Assembly: GCF_000011365.1 (NCBI RefSeq)
Contig: NC_004463.1
Location: forward strand, 6,496,001-6,560,000
Source of the DNA: Bradyrhizobium diazoefficiens USDA 110
Lineage (GTDB): Bacteria > Pseudomonadota > Alphaproteobacteria > Rhizobiales > Xanthobacteraceae
Length of the DNA stretch: 64,000 bases
Reading direction: 5' to 3'
Position numbers and translations under genes: made by a program. The notes below the pieces were generated by a model. The model had not been told where the DNA came from, searched no databases, and saw only the letters and a list, made by a program, of their open reading frames with translations. Below, one piece after another: positions 27,666-35,513 of the stretch (positions are counted from its first letter, which is position 1; the number at the start of each line of letters is the position of its first letter).

Positions 27666-27792
27666 GTCACGCTCCGTTTAGCGGACCCCCTATACGCAAC
27701 ATTAAGCATAGTGACCAGTTCAGCCGCGCCGAAACCCCCTCTTCACCGCGCAAACGTTAACTTGGCGCGTTGCTCGAAGACGGGTGAGATCA

Positions 27793-28806
27793 ATGACTGT
27801 TCTAGTCACCGGCGGCGCCGGCTATATCGGAAGTCACACGGTCCTGGCGCTGGCGGAAGCCGGCGAGGACGTCGTCGTGATCGACGATCTCTCCACCGGT
27901 TTCTCCGCCTATCTGCCGGAGGGCGTGCCGCTGTTCATTGGCGACGCCGGCGACGAGAACCTGCTCGAGGGTGTGATCGCCCAGCACAACATCGAGAGCA
28001 TCATCCATTTCGCGGGCTCGGTGGTCGTGCCGGATTCGATGCGCGATCCGCTCGGCTACTACCGCAACAACTTCATGACCGCGCGCAACCTGCTCAACGT
28101 CGCGGTCAAGCGCGGCATTGGCCGTTTCATCTTCTCCTCGACCGCAGCGGTCTACGGCGATCCTGACCAGGTGCCGGTGCCCGAGCACGCGCCGACGCGG
28201 CCGCTGTCGCCCTACGGCTCGTCCAAGCTGATGACCGAGATCATGCTGCACGACGTCGCCGCCGCCTACGGCATGCAGTACGTGACCTTGCGTTATTTCA
28301 ACGTCGCGGGCGCCGATCCGCAGGCCCGCATCGGCCTTGCCACCGTCGGTGCCACGCATCTGCTCAAGATCGCAGTCGAGGCCGCGACCGGCCAGCGCGC
28401 CAAGATCGACGTGTTCGGCACCGACTATCCGACCCCGGACGGCAGCTGCATCCGCGACTTCATCCACGTCACGGACCTGTCGCAGGCGCACCGCTCGGCG
28501 CTGGCTTACCTGCGCAATGGCGGCGCCTCGACGACGCTGAATTGCGGCTATGGCCGCGGCTATTCGGTGCTGGAGACCATCGACGCGGTGCGCCGGGTTT
28601 CGGGCCGCAGCTTCGCCGTGCAATACGCTCCGCGCCGGCCCGGCGACATCATGACCATGGTCGCCGACACCAGCCGCATCCGCGGCCTGCTCGACTGGAA
28701 GCCGCAATATGACGACCTCGAGACCATCGCAGCCCATGCGCTGGCCTGGGAGGACAAGCTGTACCGCGAGCGCCACGGCGAGCTCCGCCACGCCGTCTCG
28801 GCCTAG
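27793..28806 (+). CDS. galE: UDP-glucose 4-epimerase
   Basis: A 337-residue extended SDR protein. MTVLVTGGAGYIGSHTVLAL, SSTAAVYGDP, the catalytic SPYGSSKLMTE and RYFNVAGADP are classic GalE motifs. It interconverts UDP-glucose and UDP-galactose for exopolysaccharide and LPS. The frame opens three codons earlier at a GTG, but the ATG at 27793 begins exactly at the conserved first strand. It precedes the ABC exporter on the same strand; two short hairpins (28821-28840 and 28846-28860) lie between them without a clear T-run. Confidence 0.93.
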   Translation: MTVLVTGGAGYIGSHTVLALAEAGEDVVVIDDLSTGFSAYLPEGVPLFIGDAGDENLLEGVIAQHNIESIIHFAGSVVVPDSMRDPLGYYRNNFMTARNLLNVAVKRGIGRFIFSSTAAVYGDPDQVPVPEHAPTRPLSPYGSSKLMTEIMLHDVAAAYGMQYVTLRYFNVAGADPQARIGLATVGATHLLKIAVEAATGQRAKIDVFGTDYPTPDGSCIRDFIHVTDLSQAHRSALAYLRNGGASTTLNCGYGRGYSVLETIDAVRRVSGRSFAVQYAPRRPGDIMTMVADTSRIRGLLDWKPQYDDLETIAAHALAWEDKLYRERHGELRHAVSA

Positions 28807-28924
28807 ATTCCATCCGGACGCAAGCCCTTAATTGGGCTTGAAAAACCCCGCTTTAGCGGGCACAGAGGCCCTTCGATCCCTGACGCGCGGGCAGGCTTTG
28901 TCCTGCGCCGTCAATGGACTACGG

Positions 28925-30727
28925 ATGGCCCAGTTTCCAAAGAAAATCACCGACGATCCCTATACGGCCGCGGTCCTGATTCGCCGCCTGGTCACGGAAC
29001 AGGGGATCGTCTATTGGCGGCGTTACCTTACCGCCTTCGCGCTGATGGCGCTTGCCGCCGGATCGACCGCGGGCGCGACCTACGTGCTCGGCCAGGTCAT
29101 CAACCAGGCCTATGTCGACAAGAACATCCCGGGCATCGCGATGTTCTCGGGCATCACGGTGATCCTGCTGTTCATCAAGGGCGTGGCGACCTACGGCCAC
29201 ATGGTGATCCTGACCAAGATCTCCAACGCGATCCTCGCCACCAACCAGCGCCAGCTGTTCGCCAAGCTGATGCGCGAGAGCATCGGTTTCTTCTCCGAGC
29301 GGCATTCGTCCGAATTCCTGGCGCGGCTGACGGCCGGCGCCAAATCCATCACCGACGTGCTCAACATGCTGGTCAACGCCATCGGGCGCGACTTGCTAAT
29401 GCTGCTCGCCATGATCGGCGTGATGGTGTGGCAGGACCCGCTGATGTCGTTCATCGGCCTCGTTGCGGTGCCGCCGGCGATGCTGGTGCTGCGCAAGCTG
29501 GTCAAGCGCATCAAGGGCCTCGCCTTCAACCAGTTCACCGGCACCGCCGACATCATGGAGACGATGCAGGAATCGCTGCAAGGCATCCGCACCGTCAAGG
29601 CCTTCACGCTCGAAGAGACCATGCAGAAGCGCATCGACGAGAACATCGCGATCGTCGAGCGCAACGCCAACAAGATGGCCCGCGTCGCTAACCGCTCCAA
29701 TCCGCTGATGGAGATGCTCGGCGGCTTCGCGGTCGCCGGCTGTCTCCTTTACGGCGGCTACAGCGTAGTCGCGCTCAACGCCACGCCCGGCGCGTTCTTC
29801 TCCTTCATGACCGCCTTCCTGATGGCGACCGAGCCGGCCAAGCGGCTGGCGCGGCTCAACATCGACCTCAACAGCCAGCTCGTCGGCGCGCGCATGCTGC
29901 TGGAGGTCGTCGACAGCCCGGCGAGCGAGCATTCCGACGACGACAAGCCGGCGCTGAAGCTGTCGGACGCGCGGATCGAGCTGCGCGACGTCAGCTTTTC
30001 TTATCGCGCTGGCGAGACCGTCCTCAACCGCATGAACTTCACCGCCGAGCCCGGCAAGGTCACCGCGCTGGTCGGCCCCTCCGGCGGCGGCAAGTCGACC
30101 GTGCTGGGGCTGCTGTTGCGCTTCTACGAGGTGACGCAGGGCGACATCGTCATCGACGGCCAGTCGATCGGCGCGGTCTCGCGCAAGTCGCTGCGGGCTC
30201 AGACCGCCTATGTCGGCCAGGACGTCTATCTGTTCCGCGACACCATCCGCAACAACATCGCCTTCGGCAAGCCGGGCGCGACCGAAGACCAGATCATCGA
30301 CGCCGCGAAAGCGGCCTGCGCGCATGATTTCATCATGAGCTTCCCGCTCGGCTACGACACGCCGGTCGGCGAGCACGGCACGCAGCTTTCGGGCGGTCAG
30401 CGCCAGCGCATCGCGGTCGCGCGCGCGCTGGTCAAGAACGCACCGATCATCCTGCTGGACGAAGCCACCGCCGCGCTCGACTCCGAGTCCGAGAAGCAGG
30501 TGCAGGAAGCGATCGAGCATCTCTGCCGGAACCGCACCACCATCGTGATCGCGCACCGCCTGCACACCATCATGCACGCAGATAGCATCCTGGTGGTCGA
30601 GGGCGGCGAGATCGTCGAACAGGGCCGGCACGACGAGCTGCTGCGCCGCTCGGGCCGCTACGCCTCGTTCTTCCGCCTGCAACATCACGACGCCGGCACT
30701 CTGGCGCCGATCAGCGCAACCGCATAG
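28925..30727 (+). CDS. MsbA-like ABC exporter (fused permease-ATPase)
   Basis: About 600 residues. The N-terminal half has six hydrophobic segments (type I exporter fold). The C-terminal half has Walker A GPSGGGKST, the Q-loop, the signature LSGGQRQRIAVARAL, Walker B IILLDEATAALD and the H-loop VIAHRL. The close relatives of this length in LPS loci flip lipid A-core (MsbA); drug and lipid exporters share the fold, so the substrate is inferred from context. An upstream TTG at 28832 extends the frame by 31 poorly conserved residues; the ATG at 28925 (MAQFPKK) is preferred. Confidence 0.83.
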   Translation: MAQFPKKITDDPYTAAVLIRRLVTEQGIVYWRRYLTAFALMALAAGSTAGATYVLGQVINQAYVDKNIPGIAMFSGITVILLFIKGVATYGHMVILTKISNAILATNQRQLFAKLMRESIGFFSERHSSEFLARLTAGAKSITDVLNMLVNAIGRDLLMLLAMIGVMVWQDPLMSFIGLVAVPPAMLVLRKLVKRIKGLAFNQFTGTADIMETMQESLQGIRTVKAFTLEETMQKRIDENIAIVERNANKMARVANRSNPLMEMLGGFAVAGCLLYGGYSVVALNATPGAFFSFMTAFLMATEPAKRLARLNIDLNSQLVGARMLLEVVDSPASEHSDDDKPALKLSDARIELRDVSFSYRAGETVLNRMNFTAEPGKVTALVGPSGGGKSTVLGLLLRFYEVTQGDIVIDGQSIGAVSRKSLRAQTAYVGQDVYLFRDTIRNNIAFGKPGATEDQIIDAAKAACAHDFIMSFPLGYDTPVGEHGTQLSGGQRQRIAVARALVKNAPIILLDEATAALDSESEKQVQEAIEHLCRNRTTIVIAHRLHTIMHADSILVVEGGEIVEQGRHDELLRRSGRYASFFRLQHHDAGTLAPISATA

Positions 30728-30762
30728 AGTTCCCTTTACCCCAAGAGCAGCGAGACCGCTTC

Positions 30763-31464
30763 ATGAACGCCGCCTCCTACGTCATCCCGCTTCCGCCCCA
30801 GGCTTCGCTTCCCGTCGTCGGTGAAAGCGGCCGCTATCCGGTGCGCCGCATCTGGTGCGTCGGCCGCAACTATCTCGAGCACATCCGCGAGATGGGCAAT
30901 GACGAGCGCGCGCCGCCGTTCTTCTTCGCCAAGCACGCCGACATGCTGGTGCCCGATGGCGCCACCATCCCCTATCCGCCGCTAACCAAGGACCTGCATC
31001 ACGAGGTCGAACTGATCGTCGCGATGAAGAGCGGCGGGCTGAACATTCCCGCCGACAAGGCGCTCGACCATGTCTACGGCTACGCCGTCGGCATCGACCT
31101 CACCCGCCGCGACCTCCAGATCGCCTCGCGCAAGAAGGAGCGTCCGTGGGAGATCGGCAAGTCGTTCGACTATTCCGCGCCCTGCTCCGCCGTGCAGCCG
31201 GCCGCGAAGATCGGCCATCCCGCCAAGGGCAAGATCTGGCTCACGGTCAACGGCAAGGAGGCGCAGAAGGGCGACCTCACCGAGCTGATCTGGAACGTGC
31301 CTGAAATCATCTGGCAGCTCTCGCAGCAGGTGAAGCTCGCCGCCGGCGACATCATCATGACGGGCACGCCGGCCGGCGTGTCGCAGCTCCAGCCCGGCGA
31401 CAAGCTCGAATGCGGCGTCGACGGCGTCGGCACCCTGAAGGTTGCGATCGGTCAGCCGGAATAG
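30763..31464 (+). CDS. Fumarylacetoacetate hydrolase-family protein
   Basis: A 233-residue FAH-fold hydrolase. The divalent-metal ligands are visible as the two glutamates in LHHEVELIVAMK and an aspartate in GIDLTRRDLQ; GRNYLEH and MTGTPAGVSQLQPGD are family marks. Members of this size act on fumarylpyruvate, acylpyruvates or related diketo acids in aromatic degradation. Nothing nearby fixes the substrate. A ribosome-binding AGCAGCGAGA lies before the ATG and a strong terminator follows, so it may be cotranscribed with the exporter 35 bases upstream. Confidence 0.85.
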   Translation: MNAASYVIPLPPQASLPVVGESGRYPVRRIWCVGRNYLEHIREMGNDERAPPFFFAKHADMLVPDGATIPYPPLTKDLHHEVELIVAMKSGGLNIPADKALDHVYGYAVGIDLTRRDLQIASRKKERPWEIGKSFDYSAPCSAVQPAAKIGHPAKGKIWLTVNGKEAQKGDLTELIWNVPEIIWQLSQQVKLAAGDIIMTGTPAGVSQLQPGDKLECGVDGVGTLKVAIGQPE

Positions 31465-31486
31465 GCTGCACGACATCTCGAAATCG

Positions 31487-31516
31487 AAAGGCCCCGGACA
31501 TGTCCGGGGCCTTTTC
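31487..31516. terminator. Bidirectional terminator
   Basis: AAAGGCCCCGGACA pairs with TGTCCGGGGCCTTT and is followed by TTCTG on the plus strand. The plus-strand FAH gene and the minus-strand SnoaL-like gene converge on it. Confidence 0.85.
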
Positions 31517-31530
31517 TGTTCGGATCGCAT

Positions 31531-31989
31531 CTACCGGGCCTTCACCGGCCGATTGGCGTGGCTCACCTGCGGCACACCGCGATTGAGCGACATGTGGGAA
31601 TGCACGCACAGCCAGCCGTCGGCGGTTTTGGAGAACACCATCGTCGCCCGGCCCGGACGCGGAAACGCGCTGCCGTCGGGATGATAGCCCGTGCTCGTCC
31701 ACGGCGCGATCACGGTTGCCATCGCTCCGTCGGGGGATGCCAGAACCGAGGTCTGCTCGAGCACGAAACGGAAGTCGGCCGTCTTCGGCCAGACGTTGTC
31801 CCATTGCGTTGAGACCCATTGGTCGAGGCCCGGGATGACATCGTTGTGCGTGCCGAAAGCAAGCACCTCGGGATGAAACAGCGGCCTCGCCGAAGCGTAG
31901 TCGACCTCACGGACATAGCCCGCGAAGGTTTCCAGCCACTTGCGGAAGAATTGCACTATCTCGGTGTTCGCGGTCGGCAAGGGGACCAT
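31531..31989 (-). CDS. SnoaL-like / NTF2-fold protein
   Basis: A 152-residue protein with an NTF2-like cone fold: an N-terminal helix (FRKWLETFAGYV), the loop PLFHPEVLAFGTHNDVIPG, and strands with DGWLCVHSHMSL at the end. It reads like a ketosteroid isomerase-like or DUF4440 member that binds or isomerises small molecules. The function is unknown. The GTG at 31995 is in frame, but the ATG at 31989 has a better placed GAGG. The next gene lies 12 bases upstream on the same strand. Confidence 0.75.
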   Translation of the reverse strand: MVPLPTANTEIVQFFRKWLETFAGYVREVDYASARPLFHPEVLAFGTHNDVIPGLDQWVSTQWDNVWPKTADFRFVLEQTSVLASPDGAMATVIAPWTSTGYHPDGSAFPRPGRATMVFSKTADGWLCVHSHMSLNRGVPQVSHANRPVKAR

Positions 31990-32001
31990 TCGCACCTCGG
32001 T

Positions 32002-32931
32002 TTACCGCAACGCCGACATCACGATCAGACCGAGGATCAGCGCCGTCAGCGAGTATTTCAGCGTGTAGTAGACGTTGCGGTTCCACTCCTTGACCTTGCG
32101 GCTGGCGAGATGGATCTCGTAAAGCTTGCCGAACACCTTGTTGAGCACGCCGACGCTTTCGCCGTCGACGTTCTGGGTCGCCGATGCCTTGACGATGTGA
32201 TGGCTGACCCAGCGGTTGATCGCGGTCATGAAGCCGAACTTCATCGGGCGCTCGACGTCGCAGAACAGGATGATGCGATTGACGTCGGTCGCGTTCTCCG
32301 CGCTGTGGATGAAGGTCTCGTCGAACATGAAGGCCTCGCCGTCACGCCAGACGCATTCGACGCCGTCGACCAGGATGCGGCACTTGTTCGAGTTCGGCGT
32401 GACGAGGCCGAGGTGATAGCGCAGCGAGCCGGCAAAGGGATCGCGGTGCGCGCCCAGCCTGCCGCCGGGCGGCAGCATCGCGAACATCGCGCCGTGCACG
32501 CTCGGAATCGAATTGAGCAGCTCCACCGTCTTCGGGCACAGCGTGCGCGCCGACGGCAGGAAGTCGTCGTACCATTTCAGGTAAAACCGCTTCCAGCCGC
32601 TCTTGAAAAACGAGTAGAAACCCCAGTCGTTGTTCTTGGCGGCTGCGCGGATGAAGCCTTCGTCGAACAGGCGCACGGCCTCGTCGCGGATGGTCTCCCA
32701 ATTCTCGCTGAGCGGCTCGAGTTCGGGAAACTGCTCGACCGGGATCACCGGCTTGTTCGGCACCGCCGAGCCCGCATACATCAGCACATTGTAGGGGGCG
32801 AGATAGGTCGAGTGATCGCCAAGCTGGCGCGCGAAGCGCAGCCGTTGCTTGCCGCGGAAGTGAACGTAGATTGTCGATGCCGCGAGTACATACAGAATGA
32901 CGAGTTGCGGCGCAAAAAGCTGTTTCAGCAT
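32002..32931 (-). CDS. Aspartyl/asparaginyl beta-hydroxylase domain protein, LpxO-like
   Basis: About 309 residues. One membrane segment at each end flanks a cytoplasmic Fe(II)/2-oxoglutarate dioxygenase domain. The metal ligands are in GAHRDPFAG (His and Asp) and a later histidine in TFIHSAENATD; an arginine in NRIILFCDVERP would bind 2-oxoglutarate. This layout matches LpxO, which 2-hydroxylates a secondary acyl chain of lipid A. Its location at the edge of the LPS region fits. The ATG at 32931 (MLKQLFAPQ) is chosen because it starts just before the first membrane segment. Confidence 0.84.
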   Translation of the reverse strand: MLKQLFAPQLVILYVLAASTIYVHFRGKQRLRFARQLGDHSTYLAPYNVLMYAGSAVPNKPVIPVEQFPELEPLSENWETIRDEAVRLFDEGFIRAAAKNNDWGFYSFFKSGWKRFYLKWYDDFLPSARTLCPKTVELLNSIPSVHGAMFAMLPPGGRLGAHRDPFAGSLRYHLGLVTPNSNKCRILVDGVECVWRDGEAFMFDETFIHSAENATDVNRIILFCDVERPMKFGFMTAINRWVSHHIVKASATQNVDGESVGVLNKVFGKLYEIHLASRKVKEWNRNVYYTLKYSLTALILGLIVMSALR

Positions 32932-33076
32932 TTCCCCAGTTCCCGAGTGACCCAGCCGGGGACGTGATCTACTCCGAGCCGGCCCGAGCGGCAAGATATT
33001 CGCCGGTAGGTTGCAATCACGCTGGGGAGAGCGGGGGTACGGAACCTGGGGCTGAAACCGGCCGAAACGAGCCGAA

Positions 33077-33232
33077 TTACGCCCGCGCCAGTGCCTGGAG
33101 ACCCTTGAAGGTCAGGCGCTTGGGGTCGGTTACGCCGGCGAGATAGAGCCGGCGGATGAACGCGATGACGGCGTCGCGGTCGCAATCGGTCAGCGCGACG
33201 ACGGCGTCGACCGCGATCTTCTGGGCTTCCAT
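33077..33232 (-). CDS. Small hypothetical protein, 51 residues
   Basis: A short ORF starting MEAQKIAVDAVVALTDCDRD and ending LTFKGLQALARA. GAGGTGAG lies 6 bases before the ATG, a strong ribosome-binding site. The codon use is as GC3-rich as in neighbouring genes, and the predicted protein is helical and soluble. I do not recognise a family. It stands alone between the LpxO-like gene and the LysR gene. Confidence 0.65.
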   Translation of the reverse strand: MEAQKIAVDAVVALTDCDRDAVIAFIRRLYLAGVTDPKRLTFKGLQALARA

Positions 33233-33377
33233 TGGGCTCACCTCGGCCTTGCGAGTAACCCCGGCCGAGACAGGCTAGGACTCATCCGTTAAATCCGCGT
33301 TAACCGTCAGGGCAGCATCGCCGATTCAGCGCGGCAGCCGTATACGCAAAACAACGCATTGCCGGGCGCGCAGCGGC

Positions 33378-34301
33378 TCAGCGCGCATTGATGCTCTTCT
33401 TCAGCAGCGCGAACTGCTTCTTCAGCCGAGGCACGGCAAAGTCGGTGAACGCCCGCACCTTGGGCACCGAGAGCCGCCCCTGCGGGCAGATCAAATGCGC
33501 GGGCATCTCCGGATCCTGGTCGGCGGCCAGTACGATCTCGAGCTCGCCGCGCGCGACCTGCTCGGCGACCTGGTACGAATACATCCGCGCGACGCCGCGC
33601 CCGGCGACCGCGGACGCCACGGCCGCATAGGTGCTGTTGACGACGAGCCGCGGCGTGAATTGAACCGTGCGGGCTGCCGACGAGCCCGCCTGTGGCGCGA
33701 AGGTCCAGGAATTGGGCAGATGCGCCATCGCCACGATCTGATGCTTGGCGAGATCGCCGAGCTCGGTGATGCGTGGATGCTGCTTCAGATAGCGGGGAGC
33801 AGCCACCACGACACGGCTGATCTCGCCGATCCGCATCGCCACCATCGCCGAATCCGCGAGATGGCCAATGCGAAGCGCGATGTCGACGCCCTCCTCGATC
33901 AGGTTGACCGCGCGGTCGAACAGCAGGAGCTTTGCCGACACGGTCGGATAGGCGTCGAGAAACGCATCGAGGATCGGCCGCAGCACCATCTCCCCCGAGA
34001 CCACCGGCGCCGTGATCGTGAGCAGGCCACGAGGCGCCGCGCGCGGTCCGGCCGCGATGTCGTCGGCCTCCTCCAGCTCGGTGAGCACGCGGCGGCAGAT
34101 CGCGACATAGCGCTCGCCTTCCTCGCTCAACTTGATCGACCGCGTCGTCCGGTGCAGCAGCTCGGCGCCGACCCGCTCCTCCAGGAAGGCGATGGCGCGG
34201 CTGACCGCCGCCGGCGAGCGGCCGAGCTTGCGCCCGGCGGCGGCGAGGCTGCCCTCGTCCACCGCAAGGACGAACACCTTCATCGCATCCAGACGATCCA
34301 T
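33378..34301 (-). CDS. LysR-family transcriptional regulator
   Basis: A 307-residue regulator. The N-terminal winged helix (MDRLDAMKVFVLAVDEGSLA, then RKLGRSPAAVSRAIAFLEE) is followed by a periplasmic-binding-like effector domain (about 90-300). It is divergent from the SDR-tautomerase-MFS genes across 213 bases, the classical place for LysR control of the neighbouring unit. The effector is unknown. Confidence 0.9.
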   Translation of the reverse strand: MDRLDAMKVFVLAVDEGSLAAAGRKLGRSPAAVSRAIAFLEERVGAELLHRTTRSIKLSEEGERYVAICRRVLTELEEADDIAAGPRAAPRGLLTITAPVVSGEMVLRPILDAFLDAYPTVSAKLLLFDRAVNLIEEGVDIALRIGHLADSAMVAMRIGEISRVVVAAPRYLKQHPRITELGDLAKHQIVAMAHLPNSWTFAPQAGSSAARTVQFTPRLVVNSTYAAVASAVAGRGVARMYSYQVAEQVARGELEIVLAADQDPEMPAHLICPQGRLSVPKVRAFTDFAVPRLKKQFALLKKSINAR

Positions 34302-34514
34302 ACGCTTCCCGCCGCACCATCAAATTCCGGTGACAAGCTAGGCGTTCGCCCGCGCCGCGACAACCGCCGCCGCGGCCGATCCGGCATTCGTTCGCGCCGC
34401 GTAACAGTGTCTGCCGGACAACGTGTATTCGCAGCCGGGCCGCCGCGGCGTACCTCAGCGCGCAGGCCAGCAGCCGCTGGCACAGGTTCTGAAACCCAAC
34501 AACAGGAGTCCGTC

Positions 34515-35225
34515 ATGGGTATCGAGCAGAAGGTCGCCATCATCACCGGTGCATCGCAGGGCATCGGCGCCGCCCTGGTCCAGGGTTTTCGCGATCGCAA
34601 TTATCGCGTCGTCGCAACGGCGCGCTCCATCAAGCCGTCGGGCGACGACGACGTCCTCGCCGTTCCCGGCGACATCGCCGACCGGGCCACCGCCGAGCGC
34701 GTGGTTTCGCAAGCCGTCGCCCGCTTCGGCCGCGTCGACACGCTGGTCAACAATGCCGGCATCTTCGTCGCAAAGCCGTTCACGCAGTACACCGCCGAGG
34801 ACTATGCGGCGGTGATGGGCACCAACGTCGCGGGCTTCTTCAACATCACGCAGCTCGCCATCGCCGAGATGGAGAAGCAGGGTTCTGGCCATATCGTGCA
34901 GATCACGACGACCCTGGTCGATCACGCCAATTCGAACGTGCCCTCGGTGCTGGCTTCGCTGAGCAAGGGCGGCCTCAACGCCGCGACCAAGTCGCTCGCG
35001 ATCGAATACGCAAAGCGCGGCATCCGCGTGAACGCAGTGGCGCCCGGCGTCATCAGGTCGCCGATGCATCCGGTTTCGACGCATGCCGAGCTCAGCGCGC
35101 TGCATCCGGTCGGCCACATGGGCGAGATGTCCGACATCGTCGATGCCGTGCTCTATCTCGAGGGTGCGTCCTTCGTCACCGGTGAGATCCTGCATGTCGA
35201 CGGCGGCCAGAGCGCCGGCCACTGA
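34515..35225 (+). CDS. SDR-family oxidoreductase lacking the catalytic tyrosine
   Basis: A 236-residue classical SDR. The cofactor motif GASQGIG and NNAG are intact and the C-terminus ends in the usual DGGQSAGH. In the active site the usual Y-x-x-x-K reads A-S-L-S-K (in VLASLSKGGLNAATKS): the lysine is kept but alanine stands in the tyrosine position, and the serine region reads QITTTLVDH. The gene starts at the ATG with CAGGAGTCCGTC in front. It is first of three genes with a tautomerase (19 bases away) and an MFS transporter. It may bind rather than reduce its ligand, or use another residue. Confidence 0.85.
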   Translation: MGIEQKVAIITGASQGIGAALVQGFRDRNYRVVATARSIKPSGDDDVLAVPGDIADRATAERVVSQAVARFGRVDTLVNNAGIFVAKPFTQYTAEDYAAVMGTNVAGFFNITQLAIAEMEKQGSGHIVQITTTLVDHANSNVPSVLASLSKGGLNAATKSLAIEYAKRGIRVNAVAPGVIRSPMHPVSTHAELSALHPVGHMGEMSDIVDAVLYLEGASFVTGEILHVDGGQSAGH

Positions 35226-35244
35226 GCGCGAGAGGAGAGACACC

Positions 35245-35481
35245 ATGCCCATCGTCACCATTCAAGTGACCCGCGAGGGAACGACGCCGGGCGCGGCGTC
35301 ACTCACGGCGGAAGAGAAGGCCGCGCTGATCAAGGGATCGAGCCAGCTCCTGCTCGACGTGCTCGGCAAGCCGCTCGATTCCACCTTCGTCGTGATCGAG
35401 GAAGTCGACACCGACAATTGGGGCTGGGGCGGCCTGCCCGTGCCGGAATTCCGGCGTCGCCGCGCCGCCCAGACAGGATGA
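35245..35481 (+). CDS. 4-oxalocrotonate tautomerase-family protein
   Basis: A 78-residue protein that keeps the catalytic N-terminal proline (MPIVTIQVTREG) and the small beta-alpha-beta fold of the tautomerase superfamily; VVIEEVDTDNWGWGG is a recognised C-terminal pattern of one subgroup. The ribosome-binding site is GGAGAG. It lies between the SDR and MFS genes. The substrate is unknown; small enol/keto compounds are expected. Confidence 0.85.
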   Translation: MPIVTIQVTREGTTPGAASLTAEEKAALIKGSSQLLLDVLGKPLDSTFVVIEEVDTDNWGWGGLPVPEFRRRRAAQTG

Positions 35482-35513
35482 TTCGCGCGCGATCGAGCGC
35501 GCAGGAGGATGAC

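Noticed and set aside
28821..28860. Terminator after galE
   Set aside because: Two small hairpins are present, but on the plus strand they are not followed by T residues. The only T-run is on the minus strand, where there is no gene to end.
33495..34514. N-terminal extension of the SDR frame
   Set aside because: It lies opposite the LysR gene. The SDR domain begins exactly at the ATG at 34515 with its own ribosome-binding site.
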